A stretch of 64,000 nucleotides of DNA from Numida meleagris. Its lineage: Eukaryota; Chordata; Aves; Galliformes; Numididae. The position numbers and the translations under genes were made by a program. The stretch spans positions 15,788,238 to 15,852,237 of the forward strand of contig NC_034412.1 in NCBI RefSeq assembly GCF_002078875.1. The letters run 5' to 3'. Under the pieces are notes generated by a model. That model did not search any database. It saw only the letters and a list, made by a program, of their open reading frames with translations, and was not told where the DNA came from. Of this stretch, positions 34,621-47,136 are shown piece by piece; positions within the stretch are counted from its first letter, which is position 1, and each line of letters opens with the position of its first letter.

Positions 34621-37600
34621 GCACGTGTTTATGCCATTGTAGATGGTGATTCTGACCTTGACTAAATGAGTTTCCTGACCTCCTTTTGCTTCAGCTATTT
34701 CCACTGGAAAATTGGGTGAAAATGTGGATTCTTTGTAAACCAGATGCTGTTGAAGCTGAGCTATTCTTTGTAAATAGATTGAAAAAGAATAATTATTTCT
34801 GCAATGTAGCATAGACAGAAATAGCAAATATTAGAATTACAATCAGAAAAGCATGCAATGGAAACCAAAAAACCAAGGCAGCAGCAACATGTCTGGAGAT
34901 AGTAAATTTAGATGATTAAATTATTTAATGGCCTTTTATGGCCCTTCATCACTATGTGTTTTGTTATCAAGGGCTGATTGAAGTCCAAGTAGATGAAAAC
35001 AAAAGGGTAATGCCTGTTTGGAATTTCCCAGTGCATCAAGCTGAAGAAGAAATTAAAGTAATTGCATATCTTGTTTTTGTACACATCAGCAGGACAACAT
35101 TGCTAATGGAAGGTTTATTCTTCCAGCCTGATTACTGATGTAAAAAGAAGCATTTTGTTTGCTGAAGTAAGTATCGCCCGATTTCTGTTCAACCTGAGCA
35201 AAGATACCTGGAGCAGAGGCCCATGGTTACAGCTCTCAGCTGTGCTACAAACAAGTCTGTGGCTCACTGTGCTCCAGGGACTCAGATTTGCAACAAGAAT
35301 AATTGACAGCACCATGGCACACGACTCTACTGGCTTTGCCAAGAACTGCTGTCTCAAGAGCGTGGAACGGGCATGGAAGGAATGGCAGCAGGAACAAGAT
35401 TCGTGATCCTAGTTTTCTGCTAGGTGCAGGGGGTTTTCCAGCTTGGAAAGCTGCTGAAACCATTCTGCTGTTGAGATTGTCTTCTTGGGGGTTTGAATGG
35501 TAGAAACATCATCATAAAGTCAAAGTGGCAATGTGTATGTGTATTTGGTACAGAGTTTTTGGACTTTTTTCTAAACAGAGAAGCTCAAACTCAAAAGTTG
35601 TTCTGTGTGAGGAGCACTGATATCTGGGACATGGGGTAAAGGTAAGGGCCAAGGGGAATGGCTGAGATCAGAGTGTTGTCAGCTTGGAAGGACAGAAATG
35701 GATTGACAGAGGTGCAGCTGCTGACATCAGGGACTGTTTTCTGGGAAGCTTTGTTAGCAGAGCTCTGACAAATAGAAGAGGCTTCTTCTCATGTGTGCTC
35801 ATGAAGGGACATTGCCACCCTGCCTTGGAGAGTTCACCTTATGTGCTGATGTCATTTTTTCCATGACAGATTCCCAGCCCTTTGCTAAGAGCTGGCGGTA
35901 TGGATGTGTAGGCACAATGCAACTATCAGCTGCTTCAACAACTTCACAAAGCGTGTTTTATAAATGCAGAGGTTGATGTTTCAGCTTGTTATTATACTGT
36001 ATGTGGAGTCAGATTTCTCAGAAAACAATGCAATTCTCTTCCACCTGATTCAATACCAAAGCGACTTGTAAAAAGTTTGCTTCATGTGTAGTTTTATCGT
36101 GTAGTTTCCCCATCATAAATTTTGGGGAGAAAAAGTCCACCACATGAAAACAACAGCAACAAAAACCTAACAAAAAAAAACCAAACAACCCTGTTTCTGA
36201 TCCCACTGCAGTAATCTACTTTACCTGTGCAGTATGAAGCTTTTAGGAAGCGCAGTTTTTTTGCAGCACTCTGACGTGCTGGGATTTCCACAGCCATTCA
36301 GAGAAGGTGGGCAGGGTCCTTATATGCAGTCTGTTGAGCAACTGTTAACTTTGGGTCAGCCAAATATCTCATTAGGTCTATACGCTGGAGACTGCCTTGG
36401 ATGGTAGTGTCACTGTCATTGCAGCAGCCTAAGTATATAAACAAAGCAAGTTTTGTTACAAGAGGCTTATCTTTCATTCAGAATGTAACTTCTGAGTAGG
36501 TATGTTATACACTGCTGTTTGAGTCTTGGTTGCAGCATGTTTCAACAAAAGGAGCATTCCTACATGTTAAACACTTTAACCCTGCTTCACCTGCAAATGC
36601 TTGCCTCCCAGTGCTACTGTGGAAAAATGGATGAGCAGGTTTTAGCAAAATAAGTGAAAAGCAAATGAGCAAGACAGATAATTCTTCAGACTGTTGTAGC
36701 AGATGTTGATAATTATTTGCAGTAAATATTGCTCATATTTCTGTAATGTTTTATATACACTGCAGAGTTAAGGCTGACACAGGCTTCTCTGCTATTTTGA
36801 AATTTAAATCAGAGTGCTTGCAGACTCAAGGCACAGAGTACCCATAGATAGCTGCTGTGGGGGTGGTGAAGTCTTTTCCCCTCCGTAATGGACCTTGATG
36901 CATGCTTGAGAGTGTCTGAGGCTGCTCAAGCATGACCTCTTGTTGGTTAGTACCCGCTCTTCTGTATTTGTTTTCTTCCTTTCTCATTCTGAGCTTTTCT
37001 GCGCTTCTTTCTTGGTGATTGTCCCATCTGATTCGATTCTCCGTGTGTGCCTGTTTTAGTGATGTAATTGTAGTACTGACAAAACTCTGAGTCTGCAATA
37101 TGACCATGCAAATGACCATGGGTGTGCAGTTATTTATGTATACATGAGCATAAGTCAAGACTGTGCTTTTGACTTGCACTGTGTGCATGTCAGCGTTCCT
37201 CGCGGACAGAAACCGTGAGCCAAAAGGAGCTATTCATTCCCTGAAACTTGCTATAAATTTGATCCTTCCTGGTGGGAGAAGGTAGATTGTATTATTTAGG
37301 AGGGCAGTGTTGTGAATTCAGTATTTGCAAGTGGAATATTCAGCAAATCAAATATTTTGCCTTTTTAGAAGTGTCTTCTATGTTAGTTGAAGGTATGTAC
37401 TCTTGGAACTGAGTTTTCATATGTTTATAGGGGTGCTTGATAAGCACTAGTGAAATTAGTTTTCCAGAGAGTGAACGGCATATTGTAGCACTGGATTAAT
37501 TTGTCCAGCAGTACATTGTTACATATCACTGTGTATCGTAGATTCAAACCGAAGTCAATGAAGCATGCCAGTGCATAGATTAAAAAGAGAAATAAATTAA

Positions 37601-39959
37601 GGTGGACAGAAGAAATAGAAGAAATGTAGGAAAACAGAAGAAAAGAATTATTAAAGAATTTGTGACCTGCTGTCAAAAAAAAAAAAAAACCTGAATGCTA
37701 GTGGCTATGCTGTTAAGTTTGTTTTGCATTTCTATTACAGGATGGAGCATAAGATGGTTGGTGACCTATTCCCCATTACAAGTGCAGAGGGATATGCTTT
37801 CAAAACACATCTAAGGAAGTGGCACCTTTATTTGCAGTTGTTCACTATTAATTCTGCTTATATTGCTGTGTGAATGCTATAGCTTACTTGTTATTTCACT
37901 GCTTCAACCTTTAAATGCCATGGCGTTGAGAAATTACAGTGATCAGTGCCTTCAGCACAGAGTCTGAAAAACTAGCTGTCAGAGAAATGGTAGTAAATGA
38001 GTTTTAATAACATGAGGCCTGAAAATCTGCTGGGCAAACAATAGTGAAGTGAACTGGATAAGGACCAACCGGAAACTTGAACCCAGGTTCACCTTTTGTA
38101 TTATTTGGGAGTAATGAAAGTTTTGGGAAGCAGTGGTGACTTACTGGGGGAAGGGTGCCCTAGAAGGTCTCCTCAGCAATGCTGGAGGCAGGAAGCATGG
38201 GAGAGAGCCTTTCACTGGCAGAGTGCGGAGTTAAGGTTTTTGTCCTGGGCTGAACTGAGCAGCAGTAGTTTGCAGGTCTTATACAGGCTGCAGGAGCTGG
38301 CTGAGCAGGGAATCATCTTCCCCTTTGGGCAACCTGGCACTGTGCTGCATGGTTTGGGTTTGGAACAGTCTTTGCCAGGTTCCCTCGCCAAGTGGTGCCA
38401 GTTGTCCTACACGCAGGCAATGCTGCAGGAGGCTGAGGGAAGGAGAGCTGGAGACTGCTGTGCGTGCTCGAGTTACAGAAAGGAGTCAATACGCTATGGA
38501 GCCTCTGAGAGGAATTGATATCTGCTTAAAGTTAAGTCAGCAGGGCTGATGGATCCAGCATTAAATTTAACTTCTGGCAAAGACCTTTTGTCTTGGCAAC
38601 TGTGTTCACTATTTTAGATGAGAGGCGCTTGGGACCCAGTGAAGATAGCATGGTGGTTGGAAAGAAAACAAGGGTGATTCCAACTTGGTTAGTGTTGTGG
38701 TTCTATATTAGTAGCCACTTGAAATGTCTGCATACCTTGGCAAAGGACTTCTGCTGTCTTTTCTGTTTTCTAGTGCCAGATGTGGATGCTTTTCACTGCT
38801 AAGTAGGAGTGCAGTGAAATCTGTCTTTACCAGCCTGCTGTGTGACTGGTGAAATTCAGTTTCAAGGAGTTGATGATCTCAAACACAAAGCTGAGAGATG
38901 AAGATACTGTTGGTATAGCTTTTTAATTCATGGAACTAGCACATTATACTTGAACTGTAGAAGACAAAAGCAATTATGGAATGGATATGTTTATGTAAAG
39001 CTCAGGTTATATATGCTGTGCTCAGTGTGACTGAGCCCCTGGCATCCTGCCTATGGAACAACCATGTGGAAATTTTGCAGAGGTTTGTTACTGTAGATCA
39101 AATGTTACTAATGCTGAAAAACGCCTGAAAGAGTTACTGGAATTCCCAATGATTTGCTCAAAGAGGGGAAAAATGAGTTATGAAAAGGTGCTTATAGTTT
39201 AATATGCAAAATATCCAGTATGAAAAAGGTTATGGTTTTGCAGACTAACTAAACACGAGACTAATGGATATCCCATGAAGATGGTTTGCAGAGGGAAATG
39301 CAGCTCTGCTACCCCAGCAGGCTGAGCCTTCCGCTGAACAAAGGAGAATAGAAGGGGCCGTGTGTGCGTGTGCACATGTGTGGGCACTGAGGAGATTTGT
39401 TTGGTTGTATAAGACATTTATGCCCTGTCAGCCTGCAGGCAGCTGACCTTAGGCATCCCCCCCCTCAGCAGCGGGTGGGCTGCCCTGTTCCATGCAGGGC
39501 GGGGGGGCACAGAGCTGCCCTGTGCCCTCAGGGGCCTGCACTGATGGCTTCTGGGCTGGCTCCACCAGGCAGAAACACGGCGAGCTGTCCTATCAGCAGG
39601 TATTGTGTGTTTCAAACTTTGCCCCATTTTTTCCATTTTGCAGCTGTCTGCAGATGCGTAAGTTTGCAAGGTGCTTCCTCTTACTGGTATTTTGCACTGC
39701 TTTGAAAGGGGAACTGTTACCTTAATACAAAGCAAGGCTGATCCTGGGCCTGAGCAGCACCTACGTGCTCTGCCAGGCCTGTGGCCAAGGCCTGCTTACC
39801 AGCACTGCAGCAGATCACCATTTAATGAGGAGCTTCTTTGGTTGGAGATGTACGTGCGCATGAAAGAAAAGTGCAGCCATTTCGACTTTCGAATCAGGGA
39901 GGAGAAAGGATGTAATGGTTTTTGAGGCAAAGACAGACATTCAGTTGCAAGCTTTTTTC

Positions 39960-40256
39960 CTACAACTTCCTATTTTGATTTGCATAAGAGCTGGGGGGGT
40001 GTGGGGAGGGTGTATTTATGGTTTAATGAGACACTGTTGCCTTAATAGAACATTATTCACTGGAAGAAATGAGTTATTGCAGGCTTTCTTCTTTCTGTTC
40101 AGTTTCTGTGGATACAGCGTGTAAGTTTTAGCCCTACTTCCCCATTGAGCAGTATTGGTAGCTTTCATTTGTTACATTGAAGCTGCTGAAGCAAAGAGGT
40201 CACAGGAGCTCAGTTTTTAGAGTGATTTGTTTGCTGCTTGAATTTCTACTGATACA
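39960..40256 (+). promoter_or_regulatory. DOCK10: Candidate octamer/TATA promoter and leader for exon 1c
   Basis: A perfect octamer ATTTGCAT (39978-39985) is followed, 27 bases later, by a TATA-like TATTTAT (40013-40019), separated by a G-rich run. Octamer then TATA at this spacing is the hallmark arrangement of immunoglobulin light-chain promoters, bound by Oct-1/Oct-2 with OCA-B. If used, transcription would start near 40045, leaving a leader of about 210 bases. The leader would contain one short upstream frame (ATG 40069, stop 40129-40131). A GTAAGT at 40121 could also act as a cryptic donor. Motif matches are seen; function is inferred. Confidence 0.45.
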
Positions 40257-40361
40257 ATGAGCTTTCGAGGACGAGTTTTCAGAAGGGAGACCAGTGAGCT
40301 GCGGAAGAAGAGAAAGACCATTAAACGAGTGAATCGAGGAGAAATGCACAGGCTGAGCTCC
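40257..40361 (+). CDS. DOCK10: DOCK10 alternative exon 1c (Arg/Lys-rich N-terminus)
   Basis: The ATG at 40257 (A at -3) starts a 35-codon frame beginning MSFRGRVFRRETSELRKKRK and ending MHRLSS, immediately before a strong donor gtgagt at 40362. It ends in phase 0 and so reads in frame into exon 2. An in-frame TGA at 40239-40241 defines the start. Thirteen of 35 residues are Arg or Lys, including RKKRK at 16-20, an NLS-like or phosphoinositide-binding patch. I recall that human DOCK10 has two mutually exclusive first exons with lymphocyte-lineage-biased use, and a start resembling MSFRG for the second isoform; this exon is the likely counterpart. The exon lies about 37.7 kb beyond exon 1a and 12 kb before exon 2. 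Confidence 0.82.
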
Positions 40362-40589
40362 GTGAGTATTCCTCCGTCCTTCCATCTCTTCTACGAAATT
40401 GTTAGGAAATTACAGGTCAAACACAAATAGGGGAGAGCAGGACTTACTCCTTGGTGTGTATCCTTGAGGATGATTGAATCTCATCAGGCTGTAGGATGAG
40501 GTATGTGGTAGAATGATTACTTATTTTTAAGACTGAAGCATGCAGAGTTCAGGGAGTTTACATCAGGGAAACTACGTAGTGTCATGTTT

Positions 40590-40785
40590 TTCTTCTTGGA
40601 AAGAGTGGTGGGGCAGTGGTACAGGCTGCCCAGGGAGATGGTGGAATCAGCATCCCTGGAGGTGCTCAGAAACCATGAAGATGCGGTACTGAGGGACATG
40701 GTTTAGTGAGCAATACTGGCTGTAGGTGGACTGTTGGACTAGGTGACCTTAGAGGTCTTTTCCAATGTAATGATTCTATGATTCT
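40590..40785 (+). mobile_element. CR1 LINE 3' end with terminal repeat
   Basis: The sequence runs through CAGGCTGCCCAGGGAGATGG, a CATCCCTGGAGGTGCTCAGA block, GAGGGACATGGTTTAGTG and GGACTAGGTGACCTTAGAGG, and finishes with ATGATTCTATGATTCT (40770-40785). These are the successive landmarks of a CR1 3' end, including its characteristic terminal short repeat. It is a 5'-truncated sense-strand insertion beginning roughly 230 bases after the exon 1c donor, and it has no open frame. Confidence 0.92.
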
Positions 40786-42146
40786 GAGTTGTCGATCAGA
40801 CAGATGCTGACAGGATCGTAATGTGATGATGTCTCTGTGCCTGGTAACAAACGCTTGGCAGTTCTGTGAAAATCCATAATGGTGCCTCTGGAGTAGAAAG
40901 TTCTTCTGCATGATTACAGGTCATTTCACATTTTGCAATCTGCTATAAAGGCAATTTGTGCCTTTGGAGGCCAGGAACAGGAGAAAGCCACTGTCCTTCT
41001 GCAGCGAGCAAATGGGAAAAGCTGCAGTGCCCTTGGTGGAAAGCTGTAGCAAGGTTCTGCCCCATCAAGGCAAAGAGTGGCACTGAACTGGGACTGCACT
41101 TTCTGAAACTCACAGGGTGGCACTAGGCAGCTCACGTTAGCTATTTTGTGCCTAAACTTTCTCAACTAGAAGTGAAAGTATCGCAAAGTTTTAGGTAAAA
41201 CACATAGAGCCTTGCTGTGAGAACACTTAAGCAAGTACTGTTTTTCAGAGTATTCTCTTAACTTGGGACATCACTTTAGATTTCAAATGTTTAATAGTTT
41301 CCCTGATAATGATTTGGAGACAATGGATCCTGTTTTTTGTAAGAGGTGTTCAGTTTTCTTCTGTAGTTTTGTGTAGCAAAATAGATTGTGTTCCTCTGTG
41401 CACACTGGGGGGGGATTTTTGGAGGCTGTTCTTTACACTAACGTAACAAAGTATCAGTGATAATACACCAAAGATGATTATTCTCATTAACTTTCTTAAG
41501 AAGGAAAGTATATATGCAGTTGTAGCATTTAGTAACAGATTAGGATGGCCTGTGGTTCATCGAGTAGTAAAGTACTTGTGTTTTGCTTGTGACCAGCTGC
41601 CATTTTGGATTTGTATTTTATGGAAGTGGATCTTTCAGATGCAGCTATTCTACAATGTAGTTCCTGCTGTCGTACAGTTGGAGACGCCAAGGGCTAGAGA
41701 GGTTTTGAAGTTAACTCTCAAACACTGCTAGATTTTCAGAAGTTCCCAGCTTTGAGAGTCCCCAAATAACTTGGGATTTTCCAAAGAGCTAAGTGTTTCA
41801 ATCTTCTGGACTGAAAACATTGCAGCTCTGTGGTTACCACTGAAAACTTACCTTACAATTTTGAGGTGTCTGAGTCTACTCTTATTTCCTTGAAGCTGAC
41901 TCTAGAGTTCAGTAGAATCAGGGTTATTCACCTGAAAAGCATAACATTCTTGAGAGTTAACAACAAAAAAAGCTATCTTTGTGAACACTGAAAGCATTTG
42001 ATATTTTAGGAAGTTCCAGGACTAAGCTTTTAAGGGGGCCTGTTTTCCCTTGATAATGGTAATTGCTTGGTTTCATCATGATAGATTGTGTTAAATCATG
42101 AGCATTTTCATTCATGTTAGTCTCTACCAGTCTGCCTGTTTAGTGT

Positions 42147-42170
42147 AAAAAAAAAAAAAAAAAAAAAAAA
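42147..42170 (+). repeat. Poly-A run (24 A)
   Basis: Twenty-four consecutive A residues. It could be the tail of an old retroposed sequence, but no flanking target-site duplication or recognised body was found, so it is recorded only as a mononucleotide repeat. Confidence 0.9.
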
Positions 42171-45100
42171 GTGCTTGATAGTCTTGAGCCCTGAGAATGA
42201 AGGCTGATGCTGCTGGTGAGAGCATTGAAACCTGTGATTAGTACTCCCTGGAAGTGGTTGAATGCTTGCAGGAAAACATGGTTAGAAATAAAACAAAGCC
42301 CAAACAGCAGCGATAAATCAGTAGTCTGCCTGCAGGCAGTGCACTACACTTCTGCAGAGTGTCTGGCAGTTATAATACGTGGGATATAAGTTGGGTTTTC
42401 AGGGGAATCTGTTCATTTTTATTTCTTTTCAGACAAAAGATAAACTGAGATGGGGTCACTATGTCATGTTATTCTGTGGATGGGTTTCTCAATAGCATGT
42501 TTTGCCCCTGGGAAACATGAGCACACTTGGCTTTACTCTTGTGGATTGTGACCCGTGTCATTCTACCCAATATTTCATAATTGGAGCATGTTAAATTGTT
42601 GGCCTATGGGTACTTCTTGTTACCAAGCCATGAGCTTCTCTCTCCTGTATTCATCAGCAGTTGTACTGGCAGTGCTGCAGGTCTCACAGTGCTGTTAACA
42701 TCCTTGGCCTCTGGATGGGGGTCCTTGTTCAAAGACAGCATTTCTTCCTACACCATAGCTAGACCTGTGTTTTCTGTAGATGGACTTGTACTATTTGCTG
42801 GAAATTTTCTTTTGTAAGACAAATTATAATCTGATTAGTGTTAATTGATTGTAGATTGCTGATGGAGCTCAGTGTGGTTGACCAGATTATGTTCTCATTT
42901 ACACTGTGCATGTGAGTAACTTGATAACTAATTGATTGGGAGGGTGGTTGATGTCATTGGGAGAGCTGAGTTTATGGTGATTGTGCATGAATGATACTAG
43001 TTTTATGATGAATCCTCAGTGGAAATACAAACATGATTATTTGGGCAGATAGGTAGCATGAAAAATATCTGTAACTCCTGAAGAGAATAAATAACTGTAG
43101 TGTAGCTAGACAAAGGGAGATATTTACTAACTATAATGAAGCAGGACAGCATATATGAGGTCTGTCAAATAGGATGTTGTCTTATTGCAACGTTCACTCT
43201 AGAAATCAAATGTTATCTTTGAAAAGTTTATTTAAGAGCTAATTCAAACATTTTTAAGATTTGTTTTTTTGACTGAGAGATTTCTGAAGTCGTTGAGCCC
43301 ATTTCAAAAATGTTGATTGCTCAATCTCCAAGTCTGGGACTTCACTGATCTAAATTTTAGTATTTAAGTGAAAATGGTCAATGTAGTTGACCACTGTGCA
43401 CCAGCTTGCAATTTCATCATGCGTTTTACAGTAGTGACCAAAGCCTTTAGTGTCAGAGCATGGTCTAATGATCAGACATTAGAGCTTTCTTTTGGGTTCT
43501 AAATATTCGCTGCAAAACAAAGCAACAAAAAGTCTTATATACACTTAAGAAGTCAACTAAAAAGAAACCTTTGCTTTTGAAGTAAATTAAAATGGTTTTG
43601 AAAGGCAGATCAGTGCTGTGCACTGTGTTCTGCAGATTACACAGCTGCTCTAGCATCAGGATTGTGCCAGGTGCAGCTGGTGGATGGTAACCTTGCAGCA
43701 TCATTGCTTGCATCTTCCTTTCTGAAATTCCCCTGAACCTGTACACAGACAACCTCATGTGGATCACTGCATCTCCCTTGCTTGTCCAGTTTGGGCTAAA
43801 GGAAGGAACTGGTTTATTGTGACTTTGTTACTGTAACCAGTGCTCTTATCCCTGTGAATGTGCTGTGGCTGTCAGAGCTGGTTTTCCTCATTTACTATGA
43901 GGGTCATCTGATTGGCACTTAAGTGCAAAAATTGGGAGCATCTTTTTTCCATGTAGATTTTCTGTGGACTACAGTGTTTGAGAGTCTTTCTCAGCACATG
44001 TGCAGTATTGTTTACATAAACTGCACTGGAAGATTAGAAGCTTTGGTCAAACCCACTGTATACAGGCTGCCGGATGGTTTCATTCATGTTCCTTTTTGCA
44101 ATCATGAGTCTGCTCAACTGAGATCATACTAGAAAAAGCAAACATGACTGGCAAATGCTGTTTACAGAGCAGCATCCCTTTTGTGCTGCCCAGGCAGGAC
44201 AACTCACGTCTCTTTCCCCGTTCCATGCACTCTGGCTCCTGGAGGGTCCACCGCGCTCCCCCAGCTCCCGTCCCACCTTCCCAAGCTCCTTGTACAGCAT
44301 CGAACCCACTTGGCACTTTTGACTTTCTTAAAGAGTAGGTCAGCTTTAAGGAAAACCATTTGCTGCTCTAGCTGTGCTGTTTTTCTGGCTAAGGTCAGGT
44401 AAGGGGAATGAAGTGGCTGAGTGGTGCCAAGTTAGAGGGCTGCATAAATTAAATTTAAAAACAACTTTAAGGTGTTTTATATGAGTTTCTTGTTTTTCCC
44501 CTGAAGTGACCTGCGGACAAATATTTGGTCTAGGCTTTAGAAGTACGTACTATTTAGAAATGGTTATTTTTGACATTTTTAAGAAATGAAGCAGTTAATT
44601 TAGAGGCTGTGTTGTTAGTGGTACGGTAGCAATACTCCCCTTCCTACAAAGGGTTTTCAGCTACTGTGCAAGGACAGGAGGCAAGTCGGCTTCCTTCTTG
44701 TGACCCTAAATATTTTACAGACTATACTGGTGGCTTTATTTAACCTTTACAATACTAATCATTGAAGATGCACATGCGTGTATTGCGTAGATTCAGAGAT
44801 TACTGTAGCAAGCAAGCTCTCACGGCTGAAAAACAGAATTCAGGAAATGCTTATGAGTAAGTGGAACATGGCATGAAGCATCTCAGCCACCCCATGGATG
44901 CTTCACTGCACTAACAGTGCTGTGTGGCTTCCAGGTTTTAACCATTCGTGTGGTAGCTCTAGTAGGCCTGGTGCTCTCAGAGTTCATTATGAAAGCAGTG
45001 ATGAATTGTAATTTGAGAAGTAACAGGCGTTGCAAGAAGTTGGTCACTGGCATGTCTGAGAGCGAGTCCCCGCGGTTTGGGTTGCCTCCGCTGCAGGGCT

Positions 45101-45549
45101 CGCCGGTCAGCCTGACAGAGCAGTTACATGTGTGTGCCACTGAGGCTGCAGCTGGCCACAGCAGTCAGAGCAGTCGTGGTCGGGGTTAGCTCTCGGTGGG
45201 GAAAATTTCCATTTTGCAAATGCACTCTGCTTTCTCTTACTGTAACTTTTATAGCTGGAAAATAGGCACAGTAAAACCTTATAAATTTTGGTCCATAAAG
45301 TGATGATAATTTCCAGGGTAAGCAATTATCCCATCCAAAGCTGTATTTGTACAGGATAAGTCAGACTGAGGCAAATCCCTGATTGATGTCAATCTGAATT
45401 TTCTTAGAATAAAGAGAAGTCAATGAAAGAGAACTACTTTTCACTTTCTTCTTATCAGGATCTTCTATAGGTTTCCCTGCTTTTGTGTTCCTTAAGCTAA
45501 TGGATACGATAGCATTTTGGAAACTAACTTCTGAAATGCTAAGAATCTT

Positions 45550-45565
45550 GGGGGGGGGGGGGGGG
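45550..45565 (+). repeat. Poly-G run (16 G)
   Basis: Sixteen consecutive G residues in otherwise AT-moderate intron DNA. They are quadruplex-prone and length-uncertain. Confidence 0.9.
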
Positions 45566-45839
45566 ATCTTTGTATTTCTTTGCAGTTTATTCTGTAGCAG
45601 AATTGTGTGGGAACTGGCAATCCCTTTTAATTAAATTTACTGGCTTGTCAGCCTCACCGCTGCCACTGAAGAGTATATCAGTTAGCTGGGCAGCTGTGAA
45701 TGGTGACTGGATTCCTTCCAAGTACAGTTCTCCAAGTTTTAATGAAAGACATTACAAATCAAACATTTTGGACCTGACAAGTGAACTTCTTGGAGAGTAG
45801 AAGGGAGCAGTTGTCACTTAAATTTGTCTTTGTAGAACT

Positions 45840-46100
45840 GATGTTAACAAATTTGTTGACTGTGGATCACATACTGAGCCAGCTGTAGCCTTTGTAACAT
45901 GACCAGAGAATTTGCTGACTGCAAGTAGTTGCATACTGGGCCAAGCAACCGTAAAAATTGTGAGATCTGCTATAAAAGGAGGGACCGTCCATCTCTTAGT
46001 TCTGTCTATGCTTCCCTGGCATCTCCCTGCTTACCTTTTGCATACCCTGAATTTCTTCTGCTGTGCTTGAAATGCAGTACTTGTTTTCTGCAAGGGTTTA
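45840..46100 (+). repeat. LTR-like or cryptic promoter segment with TATA box
   Basis: Two diverged direct repeats begin with AATTTGYTGAC (45850 and 45909, about 59 bases apart), each followed by a CATACTGRGCCA motif. They lie upstream of a good TATA box, TATAAAAGG, at 45971. A 12-base palindrome AACAAATTTGTT occurs at 45846-45857. Direct repeats upstream of a TATA box resemble the U3 region of a solo retroviral LTR, or alternatively a TATA promoter of a non-coding RNA. I could not identify LTR ends or a target duplication. Confidence 0.35.
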
Positions 46101-47136
46101 ACAACTCCATAGCAAGGTGTGGAGTGAGCTGGGAGCAGAGCGAGGGCAGGTCTGTGGGGTGAGAGCATGTGGAGCTGGTGGGACCTGCCTGTTCCTGCAG
46201 CTGAGCAGGCACTGAGACTCCTATCCAGTGGGGAATGCATGCACAGTGCATCACCTGTAAGTCACACTGTACTCCCAATGGCAAGTTGGCACATACATTG
46301 TTCCTACAAAAAGCAGTTTCTGGTGACTCCATAAAACATGGATGGTCATCTAGCCTCAGCTGCAGCTCTTTGAATATTCAGGCATTTGTGGCTCACATTC
46401 ATCAGAGCTTCTGTGCAGCCTGCATTGTCAGCAAGTCTGATGACAGGGTTAAATCCAGCCCATAATCTGCACCTCCTCTGAAAGTCATGGAGTCCTGGCT
46501 CTTCTTTAGCTCTGGTTCTAACAGCTCGGCCAAGAAATATTTAATTTAAATTGGCTCACCCTGATGAAATAAAATTAACTGCATATATATCAGCTACATA
46601 AAAATTTAAAGTTGTGTTCAATGCCAGATATGGTATATAACTGGGGACAGAAAGGGAAGAACAAGAGCCTGAGAACCAGTTTACGTTGATGCCATTTCAG
46701 AAGTTAGTTTACTACTCTGGATTTTAGTAGGATTGGGCTTGGTTAACAATACCATTGAGAAGCCTATTAAAAAAAAATGGTGCTGTTATTTCAGTACATG
46801 TCCCTTCATCTTGTAAGCCTGTCCTTTTCAGTATCCCAAAGGTATAGTCAAATAATTGTGATTTTAGACAAGCCGTAACTTGGGTGAAATACAAAATCAG
46901 TCCTGCCTGACCTTCGCCAATCTTGCCATCACAATTCTTCTGAATTTTTTAAGAACACACAGTGGATCTTCCTGTCATGAAGGTATATTTGTTCAGGTAA
47001 CCAGAGCCTATCAGCTCAAATTCTTTATTTTTTCTTTAGCTATGTCTTTCATTTGCTTATTTCTTTTGTGAGTACTTTAATAGAAGAAATTTATTTAAAC
47101 ATCTGTAATAAATTTAGAACCTCTAGATACACCCAG

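Larger units (their letters stand above)
22917..40256 (+). other. DOCK10: Intron 1, middle segment (exon 1b to exon 1c)
   Basis: About 17.3 kb without a supported gene. Contents seen are a CR1 3' end (about 25090-25243), GT and TA microsatellites (28099-28116, 34606-34620), an 11-base G run (32347-32357), a 10-bp hairpin (30688-30711), an AT-rich palindrome (34397-34432) and a candidate promoter just before exon 1c. A 66-codon frame at 34938-35138 and a 140-codon frame at 38096-38518 are the most protein-like open frames, but neither is recognised and both may be chance. Confidence 0.7.

Noticed and set aside
38096..38518. Plus-strand 140-codon open frame before exon 1c
   Set aside because: Trp/Gln/Leu-rich with no known homology and no splice sites linking it to DOCK10; probably chance.
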